Shown: in pieces, positions 44,846 through 56,176 of the stretch
Layout of the letters: each line of letters starts with the position of its first letter
Numbering within the stretch: position 1 is the stretch's first letter
Assembly: GCA_946811185.2 (NCBI GenBank)
Contig: OX328105.1
Coordinates: forward strand, 35,963,394 to 36,027,393
From: Hippopus hippopus
Lineage: Eukaryota > Mollusca > Bivalvia > Cardiida > Cardiidae
Direction of reading: 5' to 3'
Length of the DNA stretch: 64,000 nt
Notes under the pieces: generated by a model
Databases searched by the model: none
The model's input: the letters and a program-made list of their open reading frames with translations, nothing else
Told to the model about the DNA's origin: nothing
Program-made: the position numbers and the translations under genes

Positions 44846-44999
44846 TTTGCTATTGAAATATTACCGAAAAGATCATTTATTTTGAGTAAAATCACACTTT
44901 TAGGCTTGGAAAAAATCGAAAAATGTCTGGCTGCGAAAGAATTAGAACTGTTTTTCAAATGACGCCTGAACCTTTTCACATAGATGATAGTAAAATGTA

Positions 45000-45075
45000 G
45001 TTCCCTTCGACGGCTTAGGTCATGATCAGACTTTACAGAACCGTGCAGCCTGATCTAGAATCTACACAATCCTAT
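45000..45075 (+). mobile_element. Family B, diverged
   Basis: TAGGTCATGATCAGACTTTA then CAGAACCGTGCAGCCTGATC; outer parts are lost. Confidence 0.55.
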
Positions 45076-45934
45076 ACTCAGTGCTAAAAGATAAACGTGT
45101 ATTTGAATTCTACATTTATATTCAAATAAAAGGGTATGAATAAGCTGGAGGTGGAAAAAAGATGACACAGTGTTGATGGTGCTGCTGAGGTCTCCAGAGG
45201 GATTAATGAGGAGCTTTTTTCAGTAAACCAAGTGAATACGAAAGTCTGTTAACGTTGGTAAGGACCCAGGATTAACGAACGTGAAACAAAAGGGGCAATT
45301 GCGAAGTGTTCAACTGTTTTTCGGGTATTAATGTACTATACCGTTATTTATGTTGATCGTCCCTTTTCTACAAAGCTGTTCGCCTTTTTTTGATGCATTC
45401 CCATACACATCCGTTGGTGTTTGCATGTAAAGTTTTCATATGGGCAAAGTGTAGCCCTGACACTCTTTTATTCAATCACATATTTGCAAAATTTCAAGGT
45501 GAAACAACGATAAAACAAAACAAATAGAGATACATAAGCAAACCTCGTTTATTGTTATTATTATGGTTGGGTTTACAGATATCGCCCCTATCTATGACTG
45601 GTCGTGTATGTGCTTGTTTAAACGGTGTTTTATTCCGCTTTCATCACTAACTCATTCGTGTAATGGCGATTCCTTACATACATGTATTCTTGGTTCATTT
45701 AGGTTTCATCAGTGCAAGGACGGAATCAAGCAGTTTTTCCCCAAGACAATCACGAGCGATCGTTTTTACGCCCTTACCACTGTGAGACAAAGAACCCCTG
45801 GCAAAGTACAGATCTATACTAGGACAAGCTGAGATCAAACGAAAATCTCAAAGGCCCGTATTCATGGACCATCCTTAATAGTATTCTTGGTTGTATTCTA
45901 CATTAACTATTTCTATACCATAGACAACACCAGA
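45076..45934. other. Unassigned
   Basis: An 89-codon frame at 45563-45832 has no recognisable motif. Nothing else was seen. Confidence 0.35.
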
Positions 45935-46010
45935 AGCTTTTGTGGACAGTGTCAATCAAGATCAGACTGCACAGAACGAGCAGTCTGATCTCTGATCTAC
46001 ACTGTCCACT
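45935..46010 (+). mobile_element. Family B partial
   Basis: CTTTTGTGGACAGTGTCAAT then the hairpin (loop AGAAC) and TGATCTACACTGTCCACTGC. Confidence 0.75.
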
Positions 46011-46554
46011 GCTTAAATTCTAGATTGTGAACGAACCGTCCCTCGATCAAGCAGCAGAACTGTATTTGTACCGATTAAGAACTGCAATTTTATTTTAGTA
46101 GTGAAAGAGTTAAGAAAGGACTGCAATTGCAGACTGGCTAGAATGGTAGGTGAAACCGGGTCGGGTCCTTATCACAAATTTAACTCCCCAACCTTTGCGT
46201 CATCGAGGACAACTCCCAGATATGGGAACCGGTCGCAAAAAACCCCTGAAAGTCAGAAATCATTCTTGTTACGAGTCGTTGCAAGATAGCAAAGCAATTT
46301 ATACCAGAACACTAGCGAATTTGAAAAATTAAGACCACCCTACGGGCAAAATAATTTGATCGGAAGATTGATTTAATAAGATCTGAAAAGTAAACAGTTT
46401 GCTACGGAGCAGCTAACAGTCGTTTAAAGTGCGAAATAATAAGACATGAAACTTGTAGGTGTTTTATAGCGGATCTGGTTTCGATATCACAGTAAGGATG
46501 TTTATTGGTATTTACGTGCGAAAATTTAACCGGTCAACTTCTGCTGACGATATC
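46011..46554. other. Unassigned
   Basis: Nothing was recognised. Confidence 0.4.
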
Positions 46555-46680
46555 TTTTTTCACTAAATAGTGTTTCGCTTGGCAGTACATTACTCTTTGA
46601 AAACATCGTGGCTAATGGAGAAATTGCTCGTAACGAACAGTTTTCTCTGTTGCCACAACGCTTTAAAATAAATCATATAT
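46555..46680 (+). mobile_element. Family A partial, diverged
   Basis: GAAAACATCGTGGCTAATGG then AGAAATTGCTCG and CAGTTTTCTCTGTTGCCAC. Confidence 0.5.
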
Positions 46681-47715
46681 AACGACAGAATTCATATCTA
46701 AATTAGTTATTTTGGCACTTTGGCTGGGAATGCAATGAAGATCATAACTAGAGATTGGAATGGTTCAAATTATCTCCCTTGTCAGAACCGGATCAACGGT
46801 AACAATACTGCAGGTTGCTATTTTCAACTGTTTTCATACTGTTCTTACCCTTGTTACAGTTGATATTTATGTAATTCTAAATTGTTACTCGTGTATATGG
46901 CCTAATTTTTGTTTTTAAGTAGAGTCAATGTACAATCACAAGAGAGGATTGAAACTAAAAAGGAATACCGAAGATAAAGCTAAATTCGCAGTTTGGCCAC
47001 CTTTGGTTTTGACAAGCCAGAACATTCACCCATTTATCAAGACCGTTTTGAAATGGTTGTTGGAGTACACAATGCATTTAACGATGTCGTCATTGATAAA
47101 TTGATGAATTATCATAAAAATAAGCAATTCACGTGAGAAAAAAGCTTCCAGTTCATTCTATGAGTATTGAAATAATGTGACAGGTGCATCTATACGCGCT
47201 ACGTGCATATAACAAGTATCCAGGAACTGCAGTGGTGAGCGGTTTTCTTTAGTCTGACTCAATAGCACTTAGCCACTGAAAGCGAGAGAGAGAGAGAAAA
47301 AAAAATGCAGTCAAAACAAACTACTTTTCTTCTGACGAACCACAACAGTCCTTTGAACAAGGTGTATACAGACACGATCAACCTCAGACTTTCGCATCAC
47401 ATCCCTCCGTGAAGAAGGCGTATGAAGACATTTTATGCCGTAGAGTTTTATCTATGTAACATGTAATTAGAAAATTAAATGCCACGCTTCTCACGTCATT
47501 TACAGAATAGAGATTGGCGGTTTTATTGGCCGTCTGGGCCCGAAACAGATTCCAGATGCATTATCAAGAAAAATAAACAGAGTCATCTCGTGCTAGGTTA
47601 TCCTGTGTTGTGTTCTGTAGTCGCCTTCTCGCTCCCAGAGATTTATTGCTTATTTCAATAAAAACGGTATGGTGCAAAAAGTCCATTCCATCTAATTAGC
47701 ACACGAGGGTGTTAC
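46681..47715. other. Unassigned; short (GA)n at 47282-47300
   Basis: Nothing else was recognised. Confidence 0.4.
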
Positions 47716-47910
47716 CCTTAAATACCGCTCAAAAAATTCAATGAATATTTCCAGCCCATGGTTTATACTCAAATATAGTAATATCAGAGTTATGCTCGCT
47801 GGCAAAATATATTATTGAACAGTGTAAATCTACGATCAGACTGCACGTTCTGTGTTGTCTGATCTTGGATCTACAGTGTTCGCAAAAGCTCTCAGGTGCC
47901 AAAGTCTTAA
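47716..47910 (-). mobile_element. Family B, diverged
   Basis: TCCAGCCCATGGTTTATAC through ACGATCAGACTGCACGTTCT then GTGTTGTCTGATC to CAAAAGCTCTCAGGTGCC. Confidence 0.7.
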
Positions 47911-47934
47911 AAGCTACGGTGGAACCTTACCTAC

Positions 47935-48105
47935 TACCGCATAACTTCTATCAAACCCCGTTTTGAAACATTCCTTGTAAAACATGATAAACATTTTGTA
48001 GCAAAATGGAAATTGGTTGTAACAAGCAATTTCTCCTTTTGTCAAAATGTTTTACATTTGTGGTCTACTACAACACGAAAAAAGGCAGAGCCCAGAGTTA
48101 AATGA
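47935..48105. mobile_element. Family A, diverged
   Basis: GCAAAATGGAAATTGGTTG and CAAGCAATTTCTCCTTTTG arms, then CAAAATGTTTTACATTTG. Ends unclear. Confidence 0.5.
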
Positions 48106-48518
48106 CCAATGGACAAAATGTTTAGCCGGAGATTAAAGAATGTCATGTACCATGTACATTTTCTTCATTCTAAATTTCTTTTACTTTTGAAAACATTTTA
48201 AAGCAAAGAGAACTAGCTTATTAGGACCAAACAAGCCATGGTTTCGACAAGCTGACTTTTTGGCATTATTACCTGTTGACCAAATGTAACCTTTACCCTC
48301 AATGACTTACATGAATGAATATTGCACATGACACTTCCACTGATGGAGGAGAAAAATTGTGCGGAATGTTTTTTGTAATCAATGAATACTGTAAATTTAC
48401 ACGTGCTGGCAGATTATTTTTTATATACTTTTGACAATTTTATCATTCGATTCATAAGTGTGCCCTTTACTTAGACTTAGACCAACCTTTATTTACCAGG
48501 TAGAGCAAATTGAAATCC
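48106..48518. other. Unassigned
   Basis: Nothing was recognised. Confidence 0.4.
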
Positions 48519-48738
48519 ATATATGGCCTGCAACACGCGAAAAGGGGCATTCGGACATGCGCGTAAGTGTTATCTCGGATCAGCATGCGCAATCCGCGCA
48601 GGCTGATCCGAGACGACACTTTCCGACTACGTTCGATTTTGTCCTACAGTAGACCTGCGCGGACTGCGCAGGCTAATCCGAGACTACACTTTACGCAATT
48701 GTCCGAATACCCATTTTCGCATGTTACAGGCCATATAT
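48519..48738. mobile_element. Family C palindrome
   Basis: The ends are inverted copies over about 40 bp (ATATATGGCCTGCAACACGC and its near complement). There are two internal stems: GGATCAGCATGCGC with GCGCAGGCTGATCC, and CCTGCGCGGACTGCGCAGG. GCCATATAT closes the right end. Confidence 0.88.
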
Positions 48739-49070
48739 AGTAATAAATAGATGTTCGTAAAAGCTCTACGTATCGCTGTCTAATTTTTTTTTTCAGACCG
48801 TAATAACTTGATAAAGAAGCTATTTTTTCGTTAAAACAAGCTGCCAGAGCATACTATCCACTGTTTTGCAAAAGATACCCTCATTGTTTGTTTGTATGAC
48901 AACTTTATGACTCGCCATTTCATGTATTTGTACACCGGCACATTACACTTTAACCGTCCGCGAGAAATTTTAGGAACAGACGAAGTTAAATAAGGCATTA
49001 TAACATATGTAAGAAATAACATTGTAAGAAATGGGTTGATAACTAGTTTTAGTAATTAGTTAATACGTCT
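48739..49070. other. Unassigned
   Basis: Nothing was recognised. Confidence 0.4.
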
Positions 49071-49260
49071 CTGTGTTGATCTGTTCTGTTTTATTGATCT
49101 AGAATGTACTGTATTTTTTGTCACAATATTGTCAAGAAACTTCAAATTACAGACGTATTAAAATCTTAAACCTTATAGCAATTGGTTAATAGATAAAGAG
49201 TGAATGGAAATGACATCTGTATAGCAAGCTTTTGGTACAATGTTGTCTTCTGTTACATTG
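49071..49260 (+). repeat. Diverged copy of a repeat also present at 51180-51261
   Basis: GACGTATTAAAATCTTAAAC then GGTTAATAGATAAAGAG is close to 51211-51261. The Tc1 element lies between the two copies. Confidence 0.6.
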
Positions 49261-50757
49261 TATACTAACGTCCATTAAAAACGCCTCATCGGAAAAGTGC
49301 GATAGCTTTGTACATACCTAGAATATATATGTCACTTTTTGCCTACCATAGAATTTTCACTTCTCTAATCTACTGAAGCATGAAATTTCGTGCCAGTCTA
49401 TTATGTTAGCTTCAACCATGACTCATGGCACCGTTTTGCCCTACGCCCCATGCATTTTCCCCACGTGGTTATGTCGGTCAAAATTACGCATGTGTAAACA
49501 GTAGATTTACAATTAAGTAGTCCAAGCAATATTTTGAAAACATCAATTTCGAAAATGTCAAGACAAAATAATGAATAAAGAGCACGCATTTTGGGCATGC
49601 TTGAAAGCGGTCTTTCTCAAAGTGACGTTGCAAGACACTTTAACGTTGCAAGATCAACAACAGTGTGTCTTGTTCGACGGGTAAACGAAACAAAGAGCTT
49701 GTCTGATAGACCCCGACCTGGTGCTCCGCGTGTGACGTCTGTACGACAAGACAATTTCATCCGTCAACGTCACTTCCGAAACCATTTTGTCACAGCGCAA
49801 TCCACAACGTCGATGGTTAAAGGGAATCGCGGAAGACATGTAAGTCGGAATACAGTAAGGCGACATCTTCGGGAGCGTGGAATATTGTGCAGGCGGCCGT
49901 ACCGCGGTGATGTGCTAACTGACCACCACCGTCAGGAACGTCGGCAGTGGGCTCAAAACACCATCGGAAGACGTTGGCGTGATGTGGTCTTCAGTGACGA
50001 ATCCTGTTTTAACCTCTCTTGTGCCGACGGACGAGTCCGCGTTTACCGTCGACGTAATGAACGGTACACCCAAAGTTTTGTTCTGGAACACAACCGTTTT
50101 GGTGGTGGTGGTATAATGGTTTAGGCAGCAATAAACCACACATTTAGAACTGACCTAGCGGTTATTAATGGTAATTTAAATGCCAGACGGTATGTAAACC
50201 AAGTTCTGCGTCCTATGGTCGTTCCCATGTTTCAGCAACGCCGTAGCCTTATATTTCAACATGACAATGCGCGCCCCCACACGGCCAGATTTACCAGGAA
50301 CTTTCTCACGGCCAATAATATTGCCGTGCTGCCATGGCCTGCTAACTCTCCCGATTGTAACCTGATCGAACACATGTGGGACATCCTCGGACGTCGTTTA
50401 CGTCGACGTAACCCACAGCCGCAAAACGTCCAAGAATTGACAAATGCTCTTCGTGAAGAGTGGTCTCGCATTCCACGCTATCTCCTGCGTAATCTGTGTG
50501 GGTCCATGGGACGGCGACTGCCGGCACTGACAGCAAGTCAAGGAGGCCATACACGGTATTGATGAATTTTAGGGGGTGAGTTTGTTGAAATGGCTGTTAA
50601 ATTTGTGTAATGTTTAGCTAAACGTTTGTGTCATGTAATATGTGTAGAAATATTGACAAAGTCCATTTCTAAAATACAAAACCATGCATTCGATATTAAA
50701 TTCATGAAATATGACGCGACAGAGGGAGATGAGGCGTTTCTAATGGACGTCAATATA
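49261..50757 (+). mobile_element. Tc1-like element, about 1.5 kb
   Basis: Inverted ends at 49261-49290 and 50728-50757 match at 27 of 30 positions (both contain GACGTCCATTA-like text and AAACGCCTCATC). TATA at each outer edge includes the expected TA target site. One transposase gene fills most of the interior. Confidence 0.85.
49555..50562 (+). pseudogene. Tc1-like transposase with two nonsense codons
   Basis: A single frame of 336 codons from the ATG at 49555 to the TGA at 50560-50562 encodes an otherwise complete Tc1-type transposase. Two in-frame stops break it: TAA at 49576-49578 (codon 8) and TAG at 50122-50124 (codon 190). At codon 190 Tc1 relatives usually have the W of GGGSVMVWG, so one base change from TGG explains it. 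Visible parts are RARILGMLESGLSQSDVARH with FNV (first helix-turn-helix), a PRPGAPRVT linker, VSRNTVRRHLRERGI (second helix-turn-helix), and D148 in VVFSDES. D237 lies in QHDNARPHTA and E272 in SPDCNLIEHMWD, with 34 residues between them: the DD34E pattern. There are no frameshifts. The protein could be made only by readthrough; the copy is presumed inactive. Confidence 0.9.
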
Positions 50758-51261
50758 TTACGATTGCCTGTAACATTTCTTTGTTTACTTTTTATAAAGA
50801 TACAATTTGCCACAATGTTTTCAAAAGCCCCAAAGTTGCTAAAACAAAAGAGTCGTATCTTTGCAGTAATGGGTTAAATAAAACACCTATATATATTGTC
50901 TGACAAGCTATTTAGCTTTTGTATTAACGCTTGTACATAGTCATATCTTGTGTCACAATGTTTTCAAAAGTATAAATTACAAGAAAAGAAAGATGTATTA
51001 GTACAGTTATGTGTATGTAAATATGTATTATGGTTGTTACTAACATTTGTTTGTTTACCTTCTATAAATTGATACAATTTGCCACATGTTTTCAAAAGCC
51101 CCAAACTTGCAAAAACAACAAAGTCGTATCTTCACAGTAACGGGTATATTAATTTGTATTGTTAAATCAATCTGAAATGCAATGTATTTGTTTTTGTCAC
51201 TTTAAATGCGGACATATTAAAATCTCAATTCCTTCAGTAATGGGTCAATAGATAAAGAGTC
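50758..51261 (+). repeat. Two direct repeats of about 105 bp and flanking match
   Basis: 50771-50878 and 51042-51146 share ACATTT..TTTGTTTAC, GATACAATTTGCCACA, TGTTTTCAAAAGCCCCAAA and GTCGTATCTT.ACAGTAA, offset by about 270 bp. The CACAATGTTTTCAAAAGCCC part resembles half of family A. 51211-51261 matches the left flank of the Tc1 element. Confidence 0.65.
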
Positions 51262-52034
51262 TCGCATTTCCGTATTAATCATTACATGTAATGTAACAAC
51301 TTGGATTTATCACGGAACATGGGAGTTAGTTAAGATGCAATTATGTAAGTCTTTTATAAAGCGTACAACTTTGTAAAAAGTTGTCGAAAGCTCTCAATCA
51401 TATTTAATTCGTTTAATGATATAAAACATTGCAGGAAAAAGATTCGTGGTATTTAAAGCACTCTCACATTTTAAAATACTTAGAAATAATGTCCACTTAA
51501 TCACTAAAATATTCATTTTCTTCAATATTTGTATATTGAAATATGTCATATACATAGCATGCTTTGTAATTAATTGTTATGACCATTGAGCTTGTATGCT
51601 TATGTGTCAAGATAATTTTTTTGTTCTGTTCTGTTCATATGGATTTATTATGAATTATATCTTAATGCATGAATAGACGTAACGCATTGTGACAAAGAAT
51701 AAATTGCTCATTATGAGTAATTTCTCTCTTTATAATAATGTTTTCAAAACTGGTCCGCTGCAACATGGAGAAAAATGTTTTACATGGAACCATTTGCTTT
51801 ACCATAGTACCCAAATTGCGTTTATAACCTACAATTTCTATTCCGATGGGATTTCAGACAGACAAATCCCTCTTTAAATACGCCCGTAATTCTGTTCAAT
51901 TCTTGCATAACATATAGAAATTTTATTAGAATGCGGTAGAAATCCCCATTGCCTCGTAGAAAGTTTGTCATTAACGTAAAGTTTTACAAAATTCGGGGTT
52001 TTATCTCCCTTTGTCTTTGCCTTTGATTTTTAAA
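51262..52034. other. Unassigned, AT-rich
   Basis: Nothing was recognised. Confidence 0.4.
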
Positions 52035-52249
52035 ATGGCTTGCAACACACGAAAAGGGGCATTCGGACATCCGAAACGACACTTTCAGTTTTTATGTAAT
52101 TTTCTGTTTTGCGCAAGTCTACTGTAGCACAAAATCTAATGTAGTCGTAAAGTGCCGTCTCGGATTAGCCTGCGCGGACTGCGCAGGCTGATCCGAGACG
52201 GCACTTTACGCAAATGTCCGAATGCCCCTTTTCGCGTGTTGCAGGCCAT
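52035..52249. mobile_element. Family C palindrome
   Basis: The ends are ATGGCTTGCAACACACGAAA and the complement of the same. The central stem GGATTAGCCTGCGC with loop GGACT and GCGCAGGCTGATCC is flanked by GTGCCGTCTC and GAGACGGCAC. Confidence 0.88.
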
Positions 52250-52309
52250 TATCATTATGATCTTTATTATCAGTCTAGGGATTCAATTGTTTACCAGACG
52301 AGCAATTTT

Positions 52310-52511
52310 ACACATGTCCAAACTCAAAGCATTTGCAGATAGACGATTTATATCTTGCTCAAATAATTTGATTTGTTTTTGAAAGGATAGAAAACATTAT
52401 TGGAAGTAGATGAATCGCTGGCTACCAGTTTTTTCTCCTTTTTCAACAATGTTTTCATAAGCCCCCTATCTCGGGGTCGCTAAAACACGGGATTGTTTGG
52501 TAAAGGGTTAA
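52310..52511 (-). mobile_element. Family A MITE
   Basis: ACATGTCCAAACTCAAAGCA; hairpin decayed (GGCTACCAGTTTTTTCTCC); end GGATTGTTTGGTAAAGGG with TTAA at 52508-52511. Confidence 0.8.
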
Positions 52512-52629
52512 CTCAAACACAAGGTACCTGCTTCCGGCAGCTGCAGTGAGGGCAAATAGTGATATTGCAGTTATCTTTCTCTCAAGGTTACGGTTGAAGT
52601 AAACCAAGTTGTACAGAGTTCCTTCCGCT

Positions 52630-52843
52630 TTAACCCTTACCCTGCTAAAAAAATTGAATGAAACTTTCAAGCCGATAGAAAATAATCCAAATAATGCTTT
52701 TTCAAACTTACTTTTTTGGAGAAAGTATCTCTTTATCGGACAGTGTAGATTCAAGATCAGACTGCACGTTCTGTGCAGTCTAATCTTAATCTACACTGTC
52801 TGCAAAAGGTCAGTGAGTTGCGCTTATCAGCCTTAAGGGTTAA
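52630..52843 (-). mobile_element. Family B MITE, full length
   Basis: TTAA at 52630-52633 and 52840-52843; hairpin at about 52758-52788 with one mismatch. Confidence 0.9.
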
Positions 52844-53644
52844 AACTATCGTTTGCATCCTCATGTTCTCAGTACCTTTTATCATTGATAAACAGTTATC
52901 AAAGTCGTAAAAGAAGAAATAACGTTCAAGAAACACGATATATCAAGTGTATCTTTCCTTTCTTTGTTAACACTATACCTGTCAACAATATTTAAGACTA
53001 CCCTGTTGAGGAATTGGCAGAAAACATGTTCAATATCGCCTGGTTGATTGGTTTAATGCATGGAAACATCTGACAAGACTAGTCTAATGATGTAGACATA
53101 TCAAGGGAGGCAACTTGATACTGCCTTCATTGTCGGAGAATGTATCTTACATGGCTAGTAAATAAGTGATAACTTTGGCACGTCTTCGAACAATAATGAT
53201 GAAGAATAAACCTATTGACAATCGAGTGCAGTAATCATCAGCTAGAATATTTACGATCTGCACTCTTAATCACACTCGTCACAACTCGGTCGATTCCGTA
53301 ACTACATCAAGGAGGTCCCCACGGGATCTATTTCAACACATGATCTGAAAGATGGCAGCGCCCTTGAAATTCCTTAGCCAATGACAACTACAGTAAAGTT
53401 ATTCAAATCAATCGATCTGTAGGTGAAAACTGCCAACGAAATGGATAATTATGTTTGAGATATGTGTATGAGTAGCTTGTTTGACAATGGTAATGTGTTC
53501 AGAACGTTTTCGATTGAATATTGTGAATCATGAATTTCTTTGTCATTGGAGTCATATTGTACGAGTTTCAAAGCGTTCCATTTCCTGCGAATATGAAATA
53601 GCACCCTAAGTGATACAGCCGAAGGATATGATCAACGGATTATC
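52844..53644. other. Unassigned with one shared motif
   Basis: CACTCGTCACAACTCGGTCG with ATTCCGTAACT at 53273-53303 also occurs (as variants) inside the foldback at 19011-19100. This suggests a scrap of the same family. Nothing else was recognised. Confidence 0.4.
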
Positions 53645-53669
53645 CGAGATTTGACGAATATTCTGTACT

Positions 53670-53756
53670 TTTGACAACTCCTCCTCTCTTATCTCTTTCC
53701 CTCCTCCTGCCTCTACTCTATCTCTTCTCTCTCTTCCATCCCCTGTTTCCCTCTTG
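53670..53756. repeat. Pyrimidine-rich tract
   Basis: CTCCTC and TCTC-rich text leading into the minisatellite. Confidence 0.8.
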
Positions 53757-54680
53757 AAGTCTTCTCCTCTCTTTCTTCTCAGTCAATTATCCATGTTTCA
53801 TTCTTCTCCTCTCTTTCTTCTCAGTTAATTATCCATGTTTCATTCTTCTCCTCTCTTTCTCCTATAGTAATTACTCATGTTTCCCTCTTTAACTCTCTTT
53901 CTCCTATGTTTAGTATTCACGTTTCATTCTTCTCCACTCTTTCTCCTATGTCTATTATTTACGTTTCCCCCTTCCCCTCCATTTCTCCTATGTCTATTAT
54001 CTATGTTTCATTCTTCTCCTCTCTTTCTCCTTTGTTTATTATTCACGTTTCATACATATCCACTCTTTCTTGTATGTGTATTATTCATGTTCCCCTCTTC
54101 CCCTCTCTTTCTCCTATGTTTATTATTCACGTTTCATTCTTCCACTCTCCTTTCTCCTATGTTTATTATCCGTGTTTCATTCTTCTCCTCTCTTTCTCCT
54201 ATGTTTGTTGTCCATGTTTCATTCGTCCCCTCTTTTTCTCCTATGTTTATTACCGATTTTTAATTCTTCTCCTCTCTTTCTCCTATGTTTATTATCCATG
54301 TTTCATTCTTCTCCGCTCTTTCTCCTATGTTTATTGTCCATGTTTCATTCTTCCCCTCTTTTTCTCCCATGTTTATTATCGATGTTTCATTGTTCCACTC
54401 TCTTTCTCCTATGTTTATTATCCATGTTTCATTCTTCTCTCTTTCTCCTATGTTTATTGTCCATGTTTCATTCTTCCCCTCTTTTTCTCCTATGTTTATT
54501 ATCGATGTTTCATTCTTCTCCTCTCTTTCTCCTATGTTTATTGTCTATGTTTCATTCTTCCCCTCTCTTTCTCCTATGTTTATTGTCCATGTTTAATTCT
54601 TCTCCTCTCTTTCTTCTTTGTTTATTATCAATGTTTAATTCTGCTCCTTTCTTTCTTCTATGTTTATTATCCATGTTTCT
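53757..54680. repeat. 42-bp minisatellite, about 22 units
   Basis: The unit is TATGTTTATTATCCATGTTT followed by CATTCTTCTCCTCTCTTTCTCC-like text (given in two parts). The period is a multiple of 3 and lacks stops, so long frames run through it in all three plus-strand frames (288, 221 and 128 codons, each a 14-residue hydrophobic repeat). These are taken as consequences of the repeat, not genes. The first units (CTTCTTCTCAGTCAATTATC type) and later ones (CTCCTATGTTTATTATC type) form two subtypes. Confidence 0.95.
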
Positions 54681-54742
54681 CGAGGATGTGTTCAAAGTCG
54701 TCTGCTGCAAATCTGTTTCAGAATATTATGGGTAAACATGTC

Positions 54743-54987
54743 ACAGCCATGCTCTGGCAAAAAGGAATTTAATGCATATCCGTGAAACATCATACCTAGG
54801 AAATCATCATATAATAATGGATCCATAAAAATCCATTCGTATAGCAGCCGACTGAATCATGTGGTATACTAGTCCTTTGGCATGCAGAAAATTCAAAGAT
54901 AGGGAAAAGTTTTGGCCCAGAGCAGCCTGGTCAGACATGGGTCGAAACTTTTCGTGCATTAAGCCCCCTTTTCAGAGAGTATGGCTC
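54743..54987 (+). mobile_element. Family D palindrome, diverged
   Basis: CAGCCATGCTCTGGCAAAAA start; the central stem has shrunk to CAGAGCAGCCTGGTCAG; end GCATTAAGCCCCCTTTTCAG then AGTATGGCTC. Confidence 0.8.
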
Positions 54988-55694
54988 AGTATTGATGAAA
55001 GTTCATTTCACCACGACTGTTTATTTACTACGGACAACACCTACACAATCAGCCAAGTTTAAAGATCGTATCTTTCTAGACGAATAAATAATATTGTTTT
55101 TGTTTATACGAATTTGTATACTAAAGCGAATTTATGGGTGCCATATTTTCAGTTGTATGTATTTCTACGCTTTCAATAATAATGTAATATAATGCCAAAA
55201 GTAGTTCCTAGTTTAATGTAAGGTAATGAAAAAATGAACAGGCGCGTTCATGTTCTCCTCGGATGAGATATTAATGGTAATGTAATTGCTCGTCACACAA
55301 TAAAATAGATCGTTTTAGAGGTCGAACTAGTTCCAGTAATTATCAATGCATATGCCATTAAGCTCATCGTAATGTTCTTGTTTGTTGTTTTTAGTAAATT
55401 ACGGTTGAAACAATCAACTAGGAGCAAATAATAAAATAACTACAAAGTATATATTTCCATGCAGAAATGTACTGTTTATGGCAAATGGCTTTTTGTGGCC
55501 GATTACCTTGATAAAATTGAGTTGAGAGTTGAGTATTAAAGACCAAACAGTCTTTAATTTACTATCATTTCCGCCGTTTTATGGATAACTTGTAAAGTAC
55601 ACTGGGTCGGGTTTTTTTTTCCCATCTACCTTAATACTATCGAAATATACTATATCAAAGTAGCATTAAATTTGACTCTGCTAACTAACTAGAT
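54988..55694. other. Unassigned
   Basis: Nothing was recognised. Confidence 0.4.
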
Positions 55695-56176
55695 ATGAGC
55701 CATGCTCTGTGAAAAGGGGGCCTAGCGCATCTGAAAAAAAGTATCACCCTATGTCAGCCAGTACAGTCCTGGCAGGCTGTCCTGGGCCGAAACTTTTTGC
55801 TGTTTGTTACTTTTCTGCATTGAAAAGGACCATTTTACTCCCAGATTCATTTAATTGTTAGACTTAAATGAGTCATGCTCTGGCAAAAGGGGGCTTAATG
55901 CATCTCCGTGATACATGATAAACAACCGACTTAATCATGGGGTAAACTGGTCCTTTGACATACAGAAAATTGACCGATAGCGAAAAGTTTCGGCCCAGGT
56001 CAGCCTGCGCGGACTGCGCAGGCTGACCTGGGTCGACACTTTTCGCAGATGCATTAAGCCCCCTTTTAACAGAGCATGGCTCAATTGATTCGTTGGGAAC
56101 CAAAATTATGTATGGACTTGCTGGTCCAATGCATCACGAATTTGCATTAAAGTCCCTTTTGCCAGAGCACGGCTCA
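55695..56176 (-). mobile_element. Family D palindrome containing another family D copy
   Basis: The left part (55695-55868) begins TGAGCCATGCTCTGTGAAAA. The right end resumes at 56084 and closes TTGCCAGAGCACGGCTCA. Order and orientation match the copy at 42828. Confidence 0.8.
55869..56083 (+). mobile_element. Family D palindrome, inserted copy
   Basis: TGAGTCATGCTCTGGCAAAA to AACAGAGCATGGCTCA. The central stem GGTCAGCCTGCGC, loop GGACT, GCGCAGGCTGACC is perfect. It is the shortest and cleanest family D copy here. Confidence 0.9.

Noticed and set aside
44608..44979. 123-codon minus-strand frame
   Set aside because: It overlaps a family B hairpin and an A-rich tract; composition follows from the repeat.
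45563..45832. 89-codon frame with several cysteines
   Set aside because: Inspected for a cysteine-rich domain; spacing fits no family I know and no exon context is visible.
54070..54735. 221-codon leucine/serine-rich frame
   Set aside because: Second frame of the same 42-bp array.
53906..54772. 288-codon hydrophobic open frame resembling a membrane protein
   Set aside because: It is produced by the 42-bp pyrimidine repeat, which is open in all three plus-strand frames at once.
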